Source: Acidithiobacillus_B sp049965315 (lineage in GTDB: Bacteria; Pseudomonadota; Gammaproteobacteria; Acidithiobacillales; Acidithiobacillaceae). Taken from it: a stretch of DNA of 64,000 bases. Each line of letters starts with the position of its first letter. The first letter of the stretch is position 1. The position numbers and the translations under genes are program-made. The DNA lies in NCBI RefSeq assembly GCF_049965315.1, contig NZ_JBMFWL010000007.1, positions 8,100-72,099 on the forward strand. Reading direction: 5' to 3'. The notes under the pieces are model-generated. The model did not search any database. It had not been told where the DNA came from and worked only from the letters and a program-made list of their open reading frames with translations. Positions 1-7,659 of the stretch are shown in pieces.

Positions 1-497
1 CCCCCAAGTATCGGCAAGTGGTGGAAGCGGCTTCGGGTTCCGCCATCCCCCTGGTCAACGTCAGCGAGTATCTGGCCTACCTGGCCAGCGAGGGGGCCAC
101 GATGGAAGCATTCCCGGCCATCCAGCCCGTCCACCAGCAGCGCCTCTGGGAGCGCTTCCATCCCGGCGACGGGCCGGAGCGCCTGGCCGCCGTCATCGCC
201 GATCTGCATCGGCAAGACCAGCGTATTTCCATGGATGGCGGGAGCTGGACCAACAACATATCCTGGGTGCGCGGCTACGGCGATCTGCTCGGCCCCATGG
301 AGCGTCTGAGCAGCCTCTTTTACGAGAAGGTGCTGCGCCCCGGCATCCCCAGCAGCGATCCGCGCTACCGTCAGGCCCTGTTCTTCCTGCTGGTCAGCGA
401 AACGAGCTGCTTTCGTTATTGGGGAGAAGGACTGTGGACCGATTACGGCAAGGAACTGTGCCGTCGCGGTATCGAATTTCTGGAAAAGGCGTTTTAA
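1..497 (+). CDS. C-terminal part of a possible GH57-type glycoside hydrolase (5' end outside window)
   Basis: The reading frame is open from the first bases of the window, so this is the last ~164 codons of a longer gene. The visible part has a Trp/Tyr-rich tail with the stretch ETSCFRYWGEGLWTDYGKE near the end. I associate this pattern with the C-terminal region of glycoside hydrolase family 57-like proteins, which act on alpha-glucans. The catalytic part is off the window, so activity cannot be judged. The next gene follows after 46 bases on the same strand and could be co-transcribed. The family name is tentative; that it is a real coding 3' end is much surer. Confidence 0.55.
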   Translation, partial: PKYRQVVEAASGSAIPLVNVSEYLAYLASEGATMEAFPAIQPVHQQRLWERFHPGDGPERLAAVIADLHRQDQRISMDGGSWTNNISWVRGYGDLLGPMERLSSLFYEKVLRPGIPSSDPRYRQALFFLLVSETSCFRYWGEGLWTDYGKELCRRGIEFLEKAF

Positions 498-543
498 GAC
501 CGCGTTCATCCGGGATCATGCACGCATCAAGGGAGGGAGAACG

Positions 544-1203
544 ATGTCCTTTGCAAACCGTGAAGAAGCCGCCCTGCAGTTGGCGCGGCGCCTGGCCCCC
601 TACCGGGGGCAAAAACCGCTCATCCTGGCCATCCCCCGGGGTGCGTTGCCCATGGGGCGGATCATTGCCGATGCCCTGGAAGGCGATCTCGATGTGGTCC
701 TGGTGCGCAAGCTGGGGGCGCCCAACAACCCCGAGTTTGCCGTGGGGGCCGTGGATGAGGGAGGGAGAATCCTGGTGGAGCCCTACGCCCGGCGCATGGG
801 GATCAGCGATGCGTACATCCAGGAGGAGGCGGCGCGGCAACTGGCGGTGATGAAAAAACGCCGAGCCCAGTACACGCCGGTTCACCATCCCTTCGATCCG
901 GCCGGCCGGCTGGTGATCGTCGTGGATGACGGCGTGGCCACCGGTGCCACCCTCAGCGCGGCCTTGCGCTTTCTGCGCGAACGGCGACCCCTGCGTCTCG
1001 TGGCCGCCGTGGGCGTGGCGCCACCGGAGGTTGCGGCGCAGTTGAGGACCCTGGCCGATGAAGTCCTGTGCCTGGAAACGCCCGACCCTTTTTACGCGGT
1101 GGGGGCCTTTTACGCGGATTTCCGCGAGGTTAGCGATGATGAGGTGATCGCGATCCTGCGGGAATCGCAGGGGGCGCCGGAAAGCTCCGAAGAAAAGTCC
1201 TAG
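544..1203 (+). CDS. Phosphoribosyltransferase-domain protein
   Basis: A 219-residue protein with the type I phosphoribosyltransferase fold signature. The PRPP-binding loop is the hydrophobic strand VIVVDDGVATGAT at about residues 124-136, with two acidic residues followed by the T-G-A-T turn. The N-terminal strand PLILAIPRGALPMG and the segment VRKLGAPNNPEFAVGAV are typical of the free-standing PRTase proteins often annotated simply as phosphoribosyltransferase. The substrate base cannot be told from the sequence. A purine-rich ribosome site (GGGAGGGAGAA) precedes the ATG. A strong inverted repeat follows 10 bases after the stop. Confidence 0.85.
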   Translation: MSFANREEAALQLARRLAPYRGQKPLILAIPRGALPMGRIIADALEGDLDVVLVRKLGAPNNPEFAVGAVDEGGRILVEPYARRMGISDAYIQEEAARQLAVMKKRRAQYTPVHHPFDPAGRLVIVVDDGVATGATLSAALRFLRERRPLRLVAAVGVAPPEVAAQLRTLADEVLCLETPDPFYAVGAFYADFREVSDDEVIAILRESQGAPESSEEKS

Positions 1204-1212
1204 GCCGGGTAT

Positions 1213-1250
1213 CCCCGCGGGGCGGCGCTAGCCTTGCCCGCCCCGCGGGG
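1213..1250 (+). repeat. Perfect 13-bp inverted repeat between PRTase and DUF455 genes
   Basis: The arms at 1213-1225 and 1238-1250 are exact reverse complements (CCCCGCGGGGCGG and its mate) around a 12-base loop. Each arm also contains the self-complementary CCCCGCGGGG. No T-run follows, so it is not a standard intrinsic terminator. A stable mRNA hairpin that shields the 3' end of the upstream transcript is plausible. Its position also argues against a TTG start at 1234 for the next gene. Confidence 0.6.
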
Positions 1251-1263
1251 AGATAATGAATTC

Positions 1264-2064
1264 ATGGAGAATGCGGACATGCCCGTCTGGGCGGCGCTGA
1301 TGGAGACGGACCCCGACCGCAAGGTGCAGCGGGTGGCGGCCTTGCGCGGGGGTGGTCCTGCCATGGCGCCGGTGGCCATCCCCGTCCCCGGGCGGCCGGC
1401 ACGGCCCGTCCTGGTGGCGCCCAAGGCCCTGCCGGCGCGGCGGAGTTTGCGCACGCCCGCAGGGCGGGCGGTGCTCATCCATGCCTTGACCCACATCGAG
1501 TTCAACGCCATCAACCTGGCCCTGGACGCGGTCTACCGCTTCCCGGGGCTGCCGGAGGCCTTTTATCGGGACTGGCTGGCGGTGGCGCGGGAGGAAGCCC
1601 TGCATTTCCAGCTCTTGCGCGAGCACCTGCGCAGTCTGGGCAGCGACTACGGCGCCCTGCCCGCCCATGACGGGCTGTGGCAGATGGCCGTGGCAACGGC
1701 CGACGATCCCCTCCTGCGCATGGCCCTGGTGCCGCGCGTGCTGGAGGCGCGGGGACTGGATGTGACCCCGGGCATCCAGGCCCGGCTGGCCCAGGCCGGG
1801 GATCTGCGGGCAGTGGAGATCCTGGAACGTATCCATCACGATGAACTGGGCCATGTCGCCGTGGGCAGCCGCTGGTTCCGCTACCTCTGCGCAAGCCGCG
1901 GCCTGGATCCGGAAGAAACCTTCTTCGCCCTGGTGAATGCGCATTTTCGTGGGCGTTTGCAGGGGCCGTATCAGGAGGAGGCGCGCCTGCAGGCCGGCTT
2001 CAGCCCCGGCGAGATGGCCTGGCTGAAGGCGCGGCAAAACCCCCCTGCCGACTGCCGTTTTTAG
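1264..2064 (+). CDS. DUF455 ferritin-like domain protein
   Basis: A 266-residue protein that I recognise as the DUF455 family, a ferritin-like helical bundle group of unknown biochemical role. Candidate metal-binding motifs are HIEFNAI, EEALHFQLL and ERIHHDELGH, the usual spacing of Glu and ExxH elements for a di-iron site. The ATG at 1264 was chosen because the longer in-frame TTG at 1234 lies inside the hairpin just upstream. The first ~75 residues are basic and Pro-rich and less conserved. It ends 9 bases before tsaD, so the two may share a transcript. Confidence 0.8.
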   Translation: MENADMPVWAALMETDPDRKVQRVAALRGGGPAMAPVAIPVPGRPARPVLVAPKALPARRSLRTPAGRAVLIHALTHIEFNAINLALDAVYRFPGLPEAFYRDWLAVAREEALHFQLLREHLRSLGSDYGALPAHDGLWQMAVATADDPLLRMALVPRVLEARGLDVTPGIQARLAQAGDLRAVEILERIHHDELGHVAVGSRWFRYLCASRGLDPEETFFALVNAHFRGRLQGPYQEEARLQAGFSPGEMAWLKARQNPPADCRF

Positions 2065-2073
2065 GATGGTTCC

Positions 2074-3096
2074 ATGCGCATATTGGGTATCGAAAGCTCT
2101 TGCGATGAAACGGGTCTGGCCCTCTATGACACCCAGGGGGGATTGCTGGGAGAGGTGCTCTTCAGCCAGGTCGACATTCACGCCCCCTACGGCGGGGTAG
2201 TGCCGGAGCTGGCCTCGCGGGACCATGTGCGCCGCCTCCCTCTGCTGCTGCGCGAGCTGCAGCAGCAGACCGGCGTGGAGCGCCCCGACGCCATTGCCGT
2301 CACGGCCGGGCCGGGGTTGATGGGCGCCCTCCTGGTGGGGGTGAGTTTCGCCCGCGCCCTGGGCTTTGCCTGGGGGGTGCCGGTCTTGCCGGTACATCAT
2401 CTGGAGGGCCATTTGCTCGCCCCTCTCCTCGACGGGGAGGCTCCCTTCCCGGCCGTGGCCCTGCTGGTGTCGGGCGGCCACACCCTGCTCATGGAGGTGC
2501 GCGGCCTGGGGGACTATGTCTTATTGGGGGAGACCCTGGATGACGCCGCCGGTGAGGCCTTCGACAAGGCGGCCAAGATGATGGGGCTCGCCTATCCAGG
2601 AGGGCCCATCCTGGCGCAGTGGGCGGAACGGGGCGATCCTGCGGCCTTTGCCCTGCCCCGGCCCCTGCTGGATCGGCCGGGTCTGGATTTCAGCTTCAGC
2701 GGGCTGAAAACGGCCTTCCGCTATGCCCTGGACAAGATCCGCCCGGCCAGCGATCAGCAATTGGCCGATCTCGCCGCCAGCTTCCAGGCGGCGGTGGTGG
2801 AGACGCTGGCGGAAAAATGCCGTCGCGCCCTGCGGCAAACGGGCCATCGGCGCCTGATCGTGGCCGGTGGCGTCGGGGCCAATAAGGCCCTGCGCGCCCG
2901 TCTGGCGGATTTGGCGTCAGGGACCCGGAGCCTGGGGCCCGTTGCGGTGCATTATCCGCGCCTGAGCCATTGTACGGATAACGGGGCGATGATTGCCCTG
3001 GTGGGGGGCTTGCGGCTCGCCGCCGGCCAGGTACCGGCGGCGGATTTTCCCGTGCGGGCGCGCTGGCCCATGGAAAGCCTGGAGGCGCGCCGATGA
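2074..3096 (+). CDS. tsaD: tRNA N6-adenosine threonylcarbamoyltransferase TsaD
   Basis: TsaD (formerly Gcp) transfers the threonylcarbamoyl group from threonylcarbamoyl-AMP to A37 of tRNAs that read ANN codons, together with TsaB and TsaE. The 340-residue length is standard. Visible signatures are the N-terminal GIESSCDET, the metal-binding pair His109/His113 in HHLEGH, the nucleotide-binding LVSGGHT and the late VAGGVGANKALR and CTDNGAM motifs. It overlaps the next gene by 4 bases (ATGA), so the two are translationally coupled. Confidence 0.97.
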   Translation: MRILGIESSCDETGLALYDTQGGLLGEVLFSQVDIHAPYGGVVPELASRDHVRRLPLLLRELQQQTGVERPDAIAVTAGPGLMGALLVGVSFARALGFAWGVPVLPVHHLEGHLLAPLLDGEAPFPAVALLVSGGHTLLMEVRGLGDYVLLGETLDDAAGEAFDKAAKMMGLAYPGGPILAQWAERGDPAAFALPRPLLDRPGLDFSFSGLKTAFRYALDKIRPASDQQLADLAASFQAAVVETLAEKCRRALRQTGHRRLIVAGGVGANKALRARLADLASGTRSLGPVAVHYPRLSHCTDNGAMIALVGGLRLAAGQVPAADFPVRARWPMESLEARR

Positions 3097-3620
3097 ACCG
3101 GCCTTTTTCCTTTACCGAAGCGGTGGAGGCCATTGCTGCCCGCGATGCGGATTTTCAGGAAGGACTCGACTGGCAGCAGACGGATCATCCCCCGGAGGCG
3201 GCGGCGGCCTTCCGGCGCTCCCTGGCGAAGGCGGGCGACAATGCCGTGGTCTACACTTTTTATGGCTGGGCCCTGGCGGAATCCGGCGACCATCACGGCG
3301 CCATCGCCGCCTGCCGCAAGGCCATCCGGCTGGATCCGGAGTGGGGCCAGGCCTGGAATGACCTGGGCGAATACCTCATGGAAACGGGGCGGGTGGACGA
3401 GGCACTCTTCGCCATTCGTCGCGCCCTCAAGTCCCGGTCCTTTGACAGCCCCCATCTGGCCCAGATGAACCTCGCCCGCTATTACCTCTACCAGGGCAGC
3501 CTGCGCCGCGCCCTGGCGGCGGCAGAGCAGGCGGGTCGCCTGGCGCCCGGCTTTCGCCCCGCCCGGCACCTGGCAGAGTGGATCGCCGAACGCATGACCG
3601 AGTGGAACATCCGCGATTAG
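3093..3620 (+). CDS. TPR-repeat protein
   Basis: A 175-residue soluble protein built from tetratricopeptide-like helix pairs. Examples are segments around residues 50-80 (TFYGWALAESGDHHGAIAA) and 84-113 (AWNDLGEYLMETGRVDEAL), then a third, looser repeat. No signal peptide is visible, so it is probably cytoplasmic. TPR units mediate protein-protein contacts; the partner is unknown. Its start overlaps the tsaD stop. Its stop overlaps the convergent plsY stop inside the four bases TTAG (3617-3620), so there is no room for a terminator between the two genes. Confidence 0.85.
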   Translation: MNRPFSFTEAVEAIAARDADFQEGLDWQQTDHPPEAAAAFRRSLAKAGDNAVVYTFYGWALAESGDHHGAIAACRKAIRLDPEWGQAWNDLGEYLMETGRVDEALFAIRRALKSRSFDSPHLAQMNLARYYLYQGSLRRALAAAEQAGRLAPGFRPARHLAEWIAERMTEWNIRD

Positions 3621-4231
3621 GAGCGGCGGAAGGGGCGCTCCGCACCGCTGCGCAGGCGCGCGATGTTGCCGCGATGGCGCCACAGGACGAGCAGGGCGAG
3701 AATCAGCAGAAGGACTTGCTCGCCGCGTTGCCGGAGCAGGAAGAGACCCAGGATGGGGGCCGCCAGGGCGGCGCCGAGGGCGGCCAGGGAAGACAGCCGG
3801 GTGACCAGGAAAATCAGCACCCAGACCAGCAGCACCGCCCCGCCCAGGGGCGCTTGCAGGGCGAGCAGGATGCCCAGGGCGGTGGCCACGCCCTTGCCGC
3901 CGCGAAAGTCGAAATAGACGGGGTACAGATGGCCGAGGAAGGTGGCCAGGGCCACGGCGGCCAGGGCCCAATCCTCCAGGCCCAGGAAGCGGGCGAGGGC
4001 AACGGGGATGACGCCCTTGATGAGATCGCCGGCCAGGGTGAGGGCGGCCGCCCTCTTCCCGCCGAGGCGCAGGACGTTGGTGGCGCCGGGATTGCCGGAC
4101 CCCGCCTGGCGGGGATCGGGCAGGCGCAACAGGCGGGCGACGACGATGGCGGTGGCGATGGAGCCCAGTAGATAGCCGAAGATCGGCAGGAGGATCGTGA
4201 GGGAGATCGCCCAAAGGCTGTGCTGCGGCAT
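3617..4231 (-). CDS. plsY: Acyl-phosphate:glycerol-3-phosphate acyltransferase PlsY
   Basis: PlsY is an integral inner-membrane enzyme that acylates sn-glycerol 3-phosphate with acyl-phosphate made by PlsX, the first step of phospholipid synthesis. The 204-residue protein has the N-terminal membrane segment followed by the signature GSGNPGATNVLR (residues 44-55). It also has FRGGKGVAT in the second conserved loop, and several more hydrophobic helices. It is divergent from folB, 74 bases away, and overlaps the end of the convergent TPR gene. Confidence 0.96.
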   Translation of the reverse strand: MPQHSLWAISLTILLPIFGYLLGSIATAIVVARLLRLPDPRQAGSGNPGATNVLRLGGKRAAALTLAGDLIKGVIPVALARFLGLEDWALAAVALATFLGHLYPVYFDFRGGKGVATALGILLALQAPLGGAVLLVWVLIFLVTRLSSLAALGAALAAPILGLFLLRQRGEQVLLLILALLVLWRHRGNIARLRSGAERPFRRS

Positions 4232-4274
4232 GGCTGTCTGCTGTACCAGGAAAAACGCTATTATACGGTGAGTC

Positions 4275-4294
4275 GCGGCGCAATGCCGCTTTTT
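4275..4294 (+). terminator. Terminator-like hairpin in the folB leader
   Basis: GCGGC (4275-4279) pairs with GCCGC (4285-4289) across a 5-base loop and is followed directly by five T residues, 11 bases before the folB start. The stem is short, so it may be a weak terminator or attenuator. A TATTAT/TATACG sequence about 10-15 bases upstream could be the -10 of the folB promoter, which would put this hairpin at the very 5' end of the mRNA. Confidence 0.35.
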
Positions 4295-4305
4295 CGGGAT
4301 AAGCC

Positions 4306-4665
4306 ATGGATACGCTTTTTGTGCGCGAGTTGAAGGTGGAGACGCGGATCGGCATTTACGACTGGGAACGCCAGGTCAAGCAGACCATCCTGATCGATCT
4401 GGACGTGGCTGCCGATGCCGCCTTTGCCTCCCGGAGCGACAAGGTGGAGAGCACGGTCAATTATCAGACCATTTGCCAGCGCTTGGTGGCCCATGTGCAG
4501 GATGCCGAAGTGGAACTGGTGGAGACCCTGGCCGAACAGATGGCCGCCATCATTCTCGGTGAATTCCACGCGCCCTGGGTACGGGTGACGGTGCACAAGC
4601 CCGCGGCGGTGCGCGGCACCCGCGATGTGGGGGTGCAGATCGAGCGCGGTGTCCGCCCGGTCTGA
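4306..4665 (+). CDS. folB: Dihydroneopterin aldolase FolB
   Basis: FolB converts 7,8-dihydroneopterin to 6-hydroxymethyl-7,8-dihydropterin and glycolaldehyde in folate synthesis. The 119-residue length fits the family. The segment RIGIYDWERQVKQ carries the conserved glutamate (Glu21), and VTVHKPAAVRG carries the catalytic lysine (Lys99). The NYQTI segment in the middle is also typical. The 3' end overlaps the start of the folK-like gene, which does the next step, so the pair forms a pathway operon. Confidence 0.95.
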   Translation: MDTLFVRELKVETRIGIYDWERQVKQTILIDLDVAADAAFASRSDKVESTVNYQTICQRLVAHVQDAEVELVETLAEQMAAIILGEFHAPWVRVTVHKPAAVRGTRDVGVQIERGVRPV

Positions 4666-5140
4666 CGCGGCCCTGGTGGTCCTGGGTCTGGGGAGCAATT
4701 CTGCCCCGGAGCGCCATCTGCTCTGGGCCTTGGCGGCGCTGGCCCGGGATTTTGCGCCGCTGCGCCTGGCTACGCCCGTGCTGGGGCCGGACACGCTCCA
4801 TGGCGGGGCGGATTACGTGAATTGGGTCTGTGCTTGCGTGACGGATTGGCCCGAGGAAAGACTGCGCAGCCGCCTCCAGGCGCTGGAGCAGGCATGCGGT
4901 CGGCAAAAAGGGGCGGTGGTGACGCTGGATGTGGACCTGCTCTATTTTGCCGATGCGGACGGGGTGCGTTGCCATCGCCAGTGCCTGGAACCTTACTGGT
5001 TGGCGGGCCTGGCGCAACTCTTGCCGGAGGCGCGAGCGGAGCCGGGTGGGGCGAGTTTCGCCGAGCGCTGGCGAGCCGTGCAGGCGCTTGGCGGTAATCT
5101 TGCCCTCCGTCCTTGGCAAGGGCGGCTTGGAATGGCCTGA
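4649..5140 (+). CDS. folK: 2-amino-4-hydroxy-6-hydroxymethyldihydropteridine diphosphokinase-like (FolK)
   Basis: HPPK pyrophosphorylates the FolB product with ATP. The protein (163 residues from GTG 4649; 171 from an in-frame ATG at 4625) begins with the HPPK strand VVLGLGSN. It has the YVNWVCAC and LQALEQACGR segments and the acidic TLDVDLLYF motif, which holds the two magnesium-binding aspartates. It is diverged: the usual GPRTLDLDLL context is altered and the C-terminal third is short. The family call rests on these motifs plus the overlap with folB. Reduced activity is possible. Confidence 0.8.
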   Translation: MSARSDAALVVLGLGSNSAPERHLLWALAALARDFAPLRLATPVLGPDTLHGGADYVNWVCACVTDWPEERLRSRLQALEQACGRQKGAVVTLDVDLLYFADADGVRCHRQCLEPYWLAGLAQLLPEARAEPGGASFAERWRAVQALGGNLALRPWQGRLGMA

Positions 5141-5176
5141 GCCTGTTTCGGAAATGCCGCGCGGAGTGGGTGACGT

Positions 5177-6508
5177 TTATCCCGCCGCGACGCGCACGGC
5201 CCGCAGATCATGGACGTCGGCGCTGACGATCTCCACTTCGGCCCAGTCTCCGGCGCTCAGGCCATGGGCTTTGCCGACGCGGACCAAGCCGTCAATTTCC
5301 GGGGCGTCGAAGGCGCTGCGGGCGATGGCCCGGCTGCCATGCACTTCATCCACCAGAACCCGCAGGCGCTGCCCCACCCGGCCTTGCAGACGACGGGCGC
5401 TGATCACCTCCTGGGCCGCCATGAGGCGGGCGCGGCGCTCTTCCTTGACGGCTTCGGGTACGGCGCCGGGCAGGGCGTTGGCCGCCGCCCCCGCTACCGG
5501 GGAGTAGCTGAAGCAGCCCATGCGGTCAAGGTCGGCCGCCGCGACAAAATCCAGCAGCATCTCGAAGTCTGCCTCCGTTTCCCCGGGGAAACCGACGATG
5601 AAGGTGCTGCGAATGGCGAGTTCGGGCACCTCGCGCCGCCATTGCGCAATGCGCTCCAGGCTCTTTTCGGCGGCGGCGGGACGGCGCATGGCCTTGAGGA
5701 TGGCGGGGCTGCCGTGTTGCAGGGGTACGTCAAGGTAAGGGAGGATCTTGCCCGCCGCCATGAGGGGCAAGAGTTCGTCGATGTGGGGATAGGGATAGAC
5801 GTAATGCAGCCGCACCCAGACCCCCAGCTCCCCCAAAGCCGCGCACAGGGCGGTGATGCGGGTGGCCAGCGGCCGCCCGTTGTGGAAGGCGGTGCGATAT
5901 TTGCGGTCCACGCCGTAGGCGCCGGTGTCCTGGGAGATGACCAGCAGCTCCTTGACGCCGCTCTGCACCAGGGCCTCGGCCTCGCGCAGGATGCTGTCGG
6001 GGTCGCGGCTGACCAGCTTGCCGCGCATGCCGGGGATGATGCAGAAGCTGCAGGACTGGTTGCAGCCTTCGGCGATCTTGAGGTAGGCGTAATGGCGGGG
6101 CGTGAGGCGGATGCCCTGGGGCGGGACGAGGTCCACGTAGGGGTCATGGGCGGGGGGGAGGGCGCGGTGAATGGCGGCCATGACGGCATCGCCCTGGTCG
6201 GGGCCGGTCACGGCCAGGACCTTGGGATGGGCTTTGCGGATGAAGTCACCGCCGTCCCGCGCGCCCAGGCAGCCCGTTACCACTACCCGGCCGTTTTCAT
6301 CCAAGGCCTCGCCGATGGCCTCCAGGGACTCTTCCACCGCAGCGTCGATGAAGCCGCAGGTGTTTACCACCACCACATCGGCGGCCTGATAGTTCCCCAC
6401 CACGACGTAGCCCTCGGCGCGCAGCCGGGTGAGGATGCGTTCGCTGTCCACCGTGGCCTTGGGGCAGCCGAGGCTGACGAAGCCGACCTTGGGCGGCTGG
6501 GCGCTCAT
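5177..6508 (-). CDS. rimO: Ribosomal protein uS12 methylthiotransferase RimO
   Basis: RimO is a radical-SAM enzyme that adds a methylthio group to the beta-carbon of a conserved aspartate in ribosomal protein S12. The 443-residue protein has the N-terminal UPF0004 domain with cluster cysteines at about 15, 51 and 80. The radical-SAM CxxxCxxC motif follows at Cys149-Cys153-Cys156 (CNQSCSFC), and a C-terminal TRAM-type RNA-binding domain ends the protein. It is the third gene of a tight minus-strand group (folM-like, nfu, rimO). The neighbouring Nfu-type protein could supply Fe-S clusters to it. Confidence 0.96.
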   Translation of the reverse strand: MSAQPPKVGFVSLGCPKATVDSERILTRLRAEGYVVVGNYQAADVVVVNTCGFIDAAVEESLEAIGEALDENGRVVVTGCLGARDGGDFIRKAHPKVLAVTGPDQGDAVMAAIHRALPPAHDPYVDLVPPQGIRLTPRHYAYLKIAEGCNQSCSFCIIPGMRGKLVSRDPDSILREAEALVQSGVKELLVISQDTGAYGVDRKYRTAFHNGRPLATRITALCAALGELGVWVRLHYVYPYPHIDELLPLMAAGKILPYLDVPLQHGSPAILKAMRRPAAAEKSLERIAQWRREVPELAIRSTFIVGFPGETEADFEMLLDFVAAADLDRMGCFSYSPVAGAAANALPGAVPEAVKEERRARLMAAQEVISARRLQGRVGQRLRVLVDEVHGSRAIARSAFDAPEIDGLVRVGKAHGLSAGDWAEVEIVSADVHDLRAVRVAAG

Positions 6509-6521
6509 GGGCAGGGCCGCA

Positions 6522-6905
6522 TCAGAAGGTATTGCTCACGTGGACCACGCCGGGGACGGCACCGACGATGCGCTCCACCACCTGCTGCAGATCGAGCACG
6601 GCATTGGGGCAACCGGCGCAGGCGCCCTTCATGCGCACGCGCACATCGCGCTCGTGGATCTCCACCAGCTCGATATCGCCGCCGTCGCGGTTGAGAATGC
6701 GGCGCACGGCTTGCACCGCCTCCGCCACGGCGGCGGGTTCGGGCAGGGGATCGGCGGGGCCGTACTGGCGCTTGCGCCCGAGTTGACGTTCGGCCATGGC
6801 CTGGGCGTGGGCGATCTTGGCTGCGGCCAGGGGATCGACGGCCTCCAGTTCGTCCAGTTCTTCCTCGCTGTACAGACGGATGGGTTGTCTTGCGTTTTCG
6901 CTCAT
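6522..6905 (-). CDS. NifU C-terminal (Nfu) domain protein
   Basis: A 127-residue protein whose second half is an Nfu domain with the Fe-S coordinating CxxC (Cys96-Ala-Gly-Cys99 in KGACAGCPNA). Nfu proteins carry and transfer 4Fe-4S clusters to apo-enzymes. The N-terminal ~50 residues are acidic then basic and not of a known domain. It sits 4 bases after the folM-like gene and 13 bases before rimO, a radical-SAM enzyme that needs two clusters. Supplying RimO is a reasonable inference, not shown. Confidence 0.9.
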   Translation of the reverse strand: MSENARQPIRLYSEEELDELEAVDPLAAAKIAHAQAMAERQLGRKRQYGPADPLPEPAAVAEAVQAVRRILNRDGGDIELVEIHERDVRVRMKGACAGCPNAVLDLQQVVERIVGAVPGVVHVSNTF

Positions 6906-6909
6906 GGAG

Positions 6910-7650
6910 TCAATATACCATACGCCCGCCGTCCACCACGAGATTGTGGCCGGTGACGTAGGGGGCGTCGAAGAGGAGATAGGCGACGGCGCCAGCGATA
7001 TCCTCGGGACTGCCCTCGCGCTTCAGGGCGGTGCGCTGGAGGATGCTCCGGCGATCGCCCTCGGCGGGCCGCTCGCTTTCGGCCCACAACGCTACTCCCG
7101 GCGAGACGGTATTGACGCGCACCTCCGGGCCCAGTTCCTTGGCCAGCGCACGGGTAAGGGCGATGAGGCCCGCCTTGCTGACGGAATAGGGCAGGTAGCC
7201 CGCCAGCGGCCGTTCGGCATAGATATCGCCCATATTGACGATGGCGCCCTGGCTGTGGCGCAGATGGGGGGCAGCCGCCCGGGCGAGAAAGAGTGGTGCG
7301 CGCAGGTTGACGGCCTGGATGCGCTCCCAGGCGGCAATGTCCAAATCATCCAGCGGCGTGGCCTGATAGAGGGAGGCGTTATTGACGAGGCCGTCCAGGC
7401 GGCCAAAATGGCCTACTGCTTCGTGAATCAGTCGGCTGGGCAGCTCGGGGTCCGCCAGGTCGCCCCCCAGCAGATGCACCCGGATGGAGTGGTCTCCCTG
7501 CAATTCGGTCGCGAGGGCTTCGGCCGCGGCGGCGGAATGCCTATAATGGAGCAGAAGATCGCAACCCGCCGCCGCCAAGCGGCGGGCGATGCAGGCACCC
7601 ACCCGGCGGGCAGCGCCCGTGATGAGCACCACTTTTCCATTGGCTTTCAA
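6910..7650 (-). CDS. Pteridine reductase-like short-chain dehydrogenase (FolM type)
   Basis: A 246-residue NADPH-dependent SDR protein. The nucleotide-binding turn is TGAARRVG (residues 11-18). The arginine pair after TGAA is characteristic of pteridine reductases, which reduce dihydrobiopterin/dihydrofolate-type substrates. The catalytic YSVSK motif and the NNAS strand are present. The start is a TTG at 7650 preceded by GGAAG, and no in-frame ATG fits the family start. The opposing gene begins only 9 bases away, so the two promoters must lie in each other's coding sequence. Confidence 0.85.
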   Translation of the reverse strand: MKANGKVVLITGAARRVGACIARRLAAAGCDLLLHYRHSAAAAEALATELQGDHSIRVHLLGGDLADPELPSRLIHEAVGHFGRLDGLVNNASLYQATPLDDLDIAAWERIQAVNLRAPLFLARAAAPHLRHSQGAIVNMGDIYAERPLAGYLPYSVSKAGLIALTRALAKELGPEVRVNTVSPGVALWAESERPAEGDRRSILQRTALKREGSPEDIAGAVAYLLFDAPYVTGHNLVVDGGRMVY

Positions 7651-7659
7651 GAGGCTTCC

